Assembly (NCBI GenBank): GCA_001599595.1
Contig: BCHH01000002.1
Span: 348,390 to 412,389, forward strand
Source: Beverwykella pulmonaria
Taxonomy: Eukaryota; Ascomycota; Dothideomycetes; Pleosporales; Melanommataceae
DNA length: 64,000 nucleotides
Direction: 5' to 3'
The notes under the pieces are model-generated. The model saw only the letters and a program-made list of their open reading frames with translations, did no database searches and was not told the origin of the DNA. Of this stretch, positions 59,459 to 64,000 are shown in pieces; positions within the stretch are counted from its first letter, which is position 1, and each line of letters opens with the position of its first letter. A program made the position numbers and the translations under genes.

Positions 59459-61635
59459 ACCTAGCGTAGTTTAGACTTGCTCGATGCCTACACTACGAAG
59501 AACAGGGTATCGTTGGGCTTTTAAATGGTCAGCCACGGACGAATGTCGAAGCGGCGAATATTATGGAGTCATTCTGCAGTAGGCTGGAGCGGAGTTAGAG
59601 CCACCATCTTCGCAGTGGCAACCCCTACCTCTCCCAACGAATTAATAAGCTGAAACGGGGCGTAAAATTCCATTTGGGTCAGCCTGTTGGCCAAAAGGAT
59701 ATTTTAAGGTGCGCCGCCCAATACGCATGCCCATGAGGTTGGGGGCGGGATTCTCGTCAAGTCTACGCAGTCTGCGCTTTGTCTTATATCATATCTGTAT
59801 CGTAGTGTACGGGCATTCCACACAGCAATCCTGTAAGATTGGGCCTAATTTGGAAGTATGTTGCAACAGAAATCCTTTTCGAGAGATTAAAAGAGCACAA
59901 CTTATTGTTTCAGATTGCAGCGTACGCAAGGTCAGGTGTTTGCTGCCTTCAGCCTACTTTATTCCACGCTCTACCTCCACTTTCGATGTGGCAACATATG
60001 CATTGGCTTTGGTATTGCTGGCTGTCCTGCGCCTCGCCTACGCACTGGCGAGGCTGAGATCTTTGTGGCTGTAAGGAAAGAGATTCCTTTGTTCGTTGGG
60101 AGGAGGGAAGAATATTAGTACACGTGACAGCGCGTGGTTGTGGTGCTGGAAGAAGCATTAGTTCTAACCACGCCTAGTATACGATGTTGTACCCATAAAA
60201 GTACTCATACCCATCATTCATTATAACAGAGTACATTTATGTTCTAAACGTGTTCTAACCGCGTGTAGAGTTAAAATCTACCTGGTACTCTTGCACGTCT
60301 TTGCTATTAAAGAGGCTCTACAAACTTATTTTCAAGTGCAAAATCTAGATTATTGTTGTATTCTACCTCTCTATAAAAAGGTATAACGTCAAATACAGAA
60401 CCAAGAACTTCTACACTAGGGTCGGAGCAGGCTTATATAACCTGACCTTGGAAAAAGTTCATCTGACCTTGGCCAAATATTTTCCAACTCATATGAGCTT
60501 ATTTAGGAAGGTGCCAAGGTCAGCTGAGGTAAATCCCAAGGTCAGATGAGTTGCCGACACAGATTGACGATTGATCAGCGAAACAATCTTGTTCTACAAT
60601 GCCCCACCATCGGCTAGCGAATCAAACCGACATGATACTGTAAGCCACAGTACCATCTGTTGGATCTGTAACCATTGCCAAGCGCCGCGGGATATAAAAT
60701 CCGACTTTGGATTGGGACCAGGGCTGAGATACTCAAGGCCCCGGCGCTTGTCCAAAGTCAACAAACGCGTTCAAGCATCGAAACCGCAATCAGCTTCCGA
60801 CACAGCCGTCGTACAAATTCGAGATGCAGTGCGATGGACGGCCATACCTAAGGTGGAAGCTTCCATGCCATAGAGACGAACCATCGCACCGCCCTCCAGC
60901 ACCGCAGACCCGCCTTCCAACCCATGACGCCTTCCTGCTGCTCGAGCACATCGTAACCTATATATATACCAAGCAGCTGCCAAATATCGCTTCTGCACGT
61001 TGAAGACATGCTATTTTGCGGCGGGTTTTACTTGGGGGGCAATGCTAGGAGCATCTGCTCATCCCACGATCATTGCTTGCAATACGGCGTTTGGAACTTA
61101 CCAAGCTGCATGTGCAGCCACGTTTGTTGGCACCCACGCTATAAAGGGTATGTTAAGGTGTTTGTATGTATGCATAAAGTGTGAACGGAATGGAACAGGT
61201 CAATCGACGAGATGAATGTATAGACCCTGCTCTCGAACGCCTCTCTACGGCGCCAATAATTGCAGTGCCACCACAGGCCCACCCAATGGGCATTTACACC
61301 GAGAGATTGGTGCATTTCCATTTCTTCTTCACGGGCTCAGACGCTACCAAGGTAGGTGTCAACGGGTCTAGAATTTAACCCAAGAACGTGAATCCAACGA
61401 TGCCTCTGAATATGCAGCCGTACTTTCTGAGATGTGTCTAAACTGTCCTCTGTTCCCTGCGAATGCCGGAAGCGCCGACTTGATAGACTGCAGACGCTCT
61501 CCAACAGCATAATGAAGGATATTCCAAAGCACCTGCCGTGCTTCCTGCATCTCGTCACATTCGGGGAAATATAGTGTTCTAAGAGTGAGTCTGACAAGAA
61601 AAGCCCAAAAAACTTCCAACGGCACTAATATGAGA
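59459..61635. other. intergenic spacer with a palindromic element
   Basis: This 2.2-kb stretch lies between two minus-strand genes. Apart from the hairpin element at 60441-60550, only short motif-free frames were seen. Confidence 0.45.
60441..60550. repeat. symmetrical palindromic element with four CCAAGGTCAG copies
   Basis: CTGACCTTGG occurs at 60442-60451 and 60463-60472, and its complement CCAAGGTCAG at 60514-60523 and 60536-60545. All four are symmetrical about a central CTCATATGAG palindrome (60488-60497). The match between 60459-60472 and 60536-60549 is 14 of 14. It could fold into a hairpin or be a paired binding-site array. Confidence 0.7.
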
Positions 61636-63792
61636 TCAAATCACCCGCACAGTCGTAAGACTTGCCTCTGGCAGGCAACGCTGCACCAGACGACCAACAC
61701 CAACTCTTTCGTGGTCAACACCAGAGCCATTTTCCAAAGGTCTGATGAGAAGTACATAATAATCAGGGTCGTTGAAGATCGGTAGATTAAGCTGTCCCAG
61801 AATAATATATCGAAGGCATTGACCCGATGGTAACTCCTCTCTATCAAAAAACAATTTACTCAATCTTTCGTCAACCTTGCTCCAATTCAAGTCTCGAGCC
61901 CCACCGACAAGGACGCTGGCATCAGTACCTCTAACTTCAAAATCAATCCGAACCTCGGTATTCCACCAAACCTTACCAGACTCGATCTCTACGAAGCGGA
62001 TGGCCCCTTCGTAAGCCATCCAAGACCACGACGGGGTCTTCTGTTGATGGGTAAACGAGATTGGTTTTAGACTCTCCTGAGAGCGTCGCCAGAGGAGGCA
62101 CCTGTGAAAGTACTTTTCAAAAACACCGTTTCGACATCTCGTATCGAATGTACGTGCAAGTCGTTGGACCAAGCCATCAATGGCAACTGGTCTATCAGTA
62201 GCCACTGTGAGGCCAGACTCGGAATATCTCTCGAATAGATGCTGAAAAAGCTGAATTCGGTTGGTATCCCATTGTTTGATGACGTACTGCGGAAACTCTG
62301 GGTCGCTCAGATATTGCGTCGTTTCGCTGTGTTCCATTAGTTATATAACATAGAACGGTCAGATGAATGAGAGAGGAAACCAGGTCGAGACACGTACTTA
62401 ACCATTTTTGTCAGCGACTCACATCGGACACCGTGACCGCATTCCCAATAAGCCTGGACTGAAGTAAAATAAATTGTTCGGCGTGAAAGGGCTCTCTCTT
62501 GCAAGACCCAGCCTCTTCTGTTCAGACTAGCATTCTCTACGTCGCGGTAAAAGTCGTCAATGGCGAATGCGCCGTCTTCCGATTCGGCAAGGAATGGGCG
62601 ATTCAGAAAACCTTCGTCGACTTGCTTGTGAGTAACGGATGTAGCAGCCACAGTGAAAAAGGCGGAACCGAAGTATTTTTCCATCCTGTCGTGCTCAGTA
62701 TCCCAATCATTGCTTTCGGAACAGTCCTCTGGAGATAGACAATCGGTGTCTCCAGGCTTGTGGCGTTGTATTATGCAGATTGAGTCAATCCAGAGAAAAG
62801 GTATTCCAAGTGCCCGCGTGAGAGCTATCGCATCTTGGAATCTCTTTGGCAATTGGCTGGTTTCCATACGGGCCCTTCGAGCGCCAATGTTGCATGGATA
62901 TGTAGAAGCGTTCTTTCCGATGCTCCAACGATGTGATAAGGCAACGTAGCGTCCTGTTTCACCTTTCGTAGAGCAGTAGAGGCTTAAAGGCTCGCGTCTC
63001 ACATCAATGACTCGAGTAGGGAGGGTCGAGCTTTTAGGCGAACATTGATGATAAATTTCACAATCTTGGAGCCATCTGTGGAATAGCCGGAGCCGCATGA
63101 GATCAATATCTGTGCCATATTTTAAAATTAGTCTCTGAACAACAGCTAGGTTATGAGTATATCAAAAGAGATGCCTACGAACCTGTATCGCCACCCAAAA
63201 TATCGGTGATTGTACCGTCATAGCTATTACTCCTTGACATCGAGTTGCCTATGATATCGCTTCTGATATGCTGGGATTTGGGATCTCCGAATCGGTTATA
63301 GAGGTATCTGCACTGCGCACAGATTCTTGATGACTTGGATACTTGGAGGCGAACGGCCGAGAGGAGAACTGGCCGAGGTAACGTTATACAAGTCTTACAT
63401 GACGTCTGGTACGATTCCGAAGGAGATTTCAGGAGAGGTAGATAGCTAAGTTTGAGAAGCCAGCCAGCTATCGAAGAGGATTCCAGGCGCGACAGATGAC
63501 TGGATTCGAGAAGACTGCTAGCGACACAGTCATCATTCTCGCACTTCCAATCTGTCTTAAGAGGGATGAACCTTTTTGCATATTTGTCCCACTGTTTCAT
63601 CCGTATCGATGGATAACTTTGCTGATTTCTTATCATTTTGTGGCCGCCGAGCCTTTCAATCCTCCTCCAATCTTGATAACACTTATCATTCTTGCAATTA
63701 TATTCCTCCTCGTCAAGCACTTCTAACTCAAAGTTCTCTTTCACCATGCTAGACATAAGTTCCTTGAAGCTACCGGCGCAGACTGGAATCAT
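61636..63792 (-). CDS. HET-domain (heterokaryon incompatibility) protein
   Basis: Three exons, 63792-63183, 63109-62398 and 62326-61636, give about 670 residues. The HET domain starts at YVALSHRWSIGK and continues with FQDAIALTRALGIPFLWIDSICIIQ and RRGWVLQERALSRRTIYF, the three standard blocks. The N-terminus is rich in cysteine pairs (CKNDKC, CENDDC, CKTC, CAQC), suggesting metal binding. The last exon holds the variable C-terminal part; a stop in the 5' part of the second intron shows that splicing is required. HET proteins trigger cell death on non-self recognition. The start ATG at 63792 follows an upstream in-frame stop. The junction AAC formed between exons 2 and 3 fits the frame. Confidence 0.85.
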
Positions 63793-64000
63793 AGTAAAAT
63801 CCAAGGAGGGTTATAGTGTGGTTACTGGCGATGGGGTGGAGAGATGGGTGGGAATAGATGAATCTGCGGTGATGCGAACAACTTTTGCATAAGGAACATC
63901 CTTGCTGAAGCTCGCCTACTTGTAAGTCCTTCGCTGATCAGACGAGGTGGGCTGAGAGGAGCTGGGGGTGGCGGCCAGCCACTTAGATCTGGTTGGGCAG

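Overview
The window is nuclear DNA from a filamentous ascomycete (Pezizomycotina). Genes are intron-rich, with short introns of about 45-120 nt carrying GT/AG borders. Fungal-only families are present: HET-domain proteins, Zn2Cys6 regulators, a TRI12-type efflux pump and a copia retroelement with C-to-T decay. The genus cannot be fixed from the sequence alone. All splice models below were built by hand from splice motifs, reading frame and family similarity; none is confirmed by transcripts.

Layout. 0.9-9.2 kb holds a TRI12-like MFS pump, a HET-domain protein and a Zn2Cys6 regulator. 10.2-21.2 kb is a housekeeping block: ribosomal protein eL34 (six exons, one of only 6 nt), divergent from the spliceosome core gene prp8, then a D-2-hydroxyacid dehydrogenase. 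21.8-25.1 kb is a dead Ty1/copia fragment arranged as a large palindrome (two ~1.65-kb inverted arms).

25.4-37.9 kb is the most coherent functional region. It holds a sugar transporter, an L-arabinitol 4-dehydrogenase-like enzyme, a transketolase/dihydroxyacetone-synthase-like enzyme, two related fungal regulators in convergent tail-to-tail orientation (one with a zinc cluster, one without), and a D-xylose reductase-like enzyme. Together they look like a pentose/polyol catabolic cluster with its own regulators. Two of its intergenic regions are divergent promoters.

39-49 kb carries a small secreted cysteine-rich protein, a multi-pass membrane protein, a Mup1-type amino-acid permease and a TauD-type dioxygenase; the last two could serve organic sulphur use. 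51.5-54.3 kb is a tandem pair of tailoring-type enzymes (AKR7-like reductase, O-methyltransferase). 54.6-56.9 kb holds two truncated pseudogenes abutting head to head (choline/GABA-type permease and S41 peptidase). The right end has a large unknown membrane protein and a second HET-domain gene. No tRNA, rRNA or CRISPR array was recognised.
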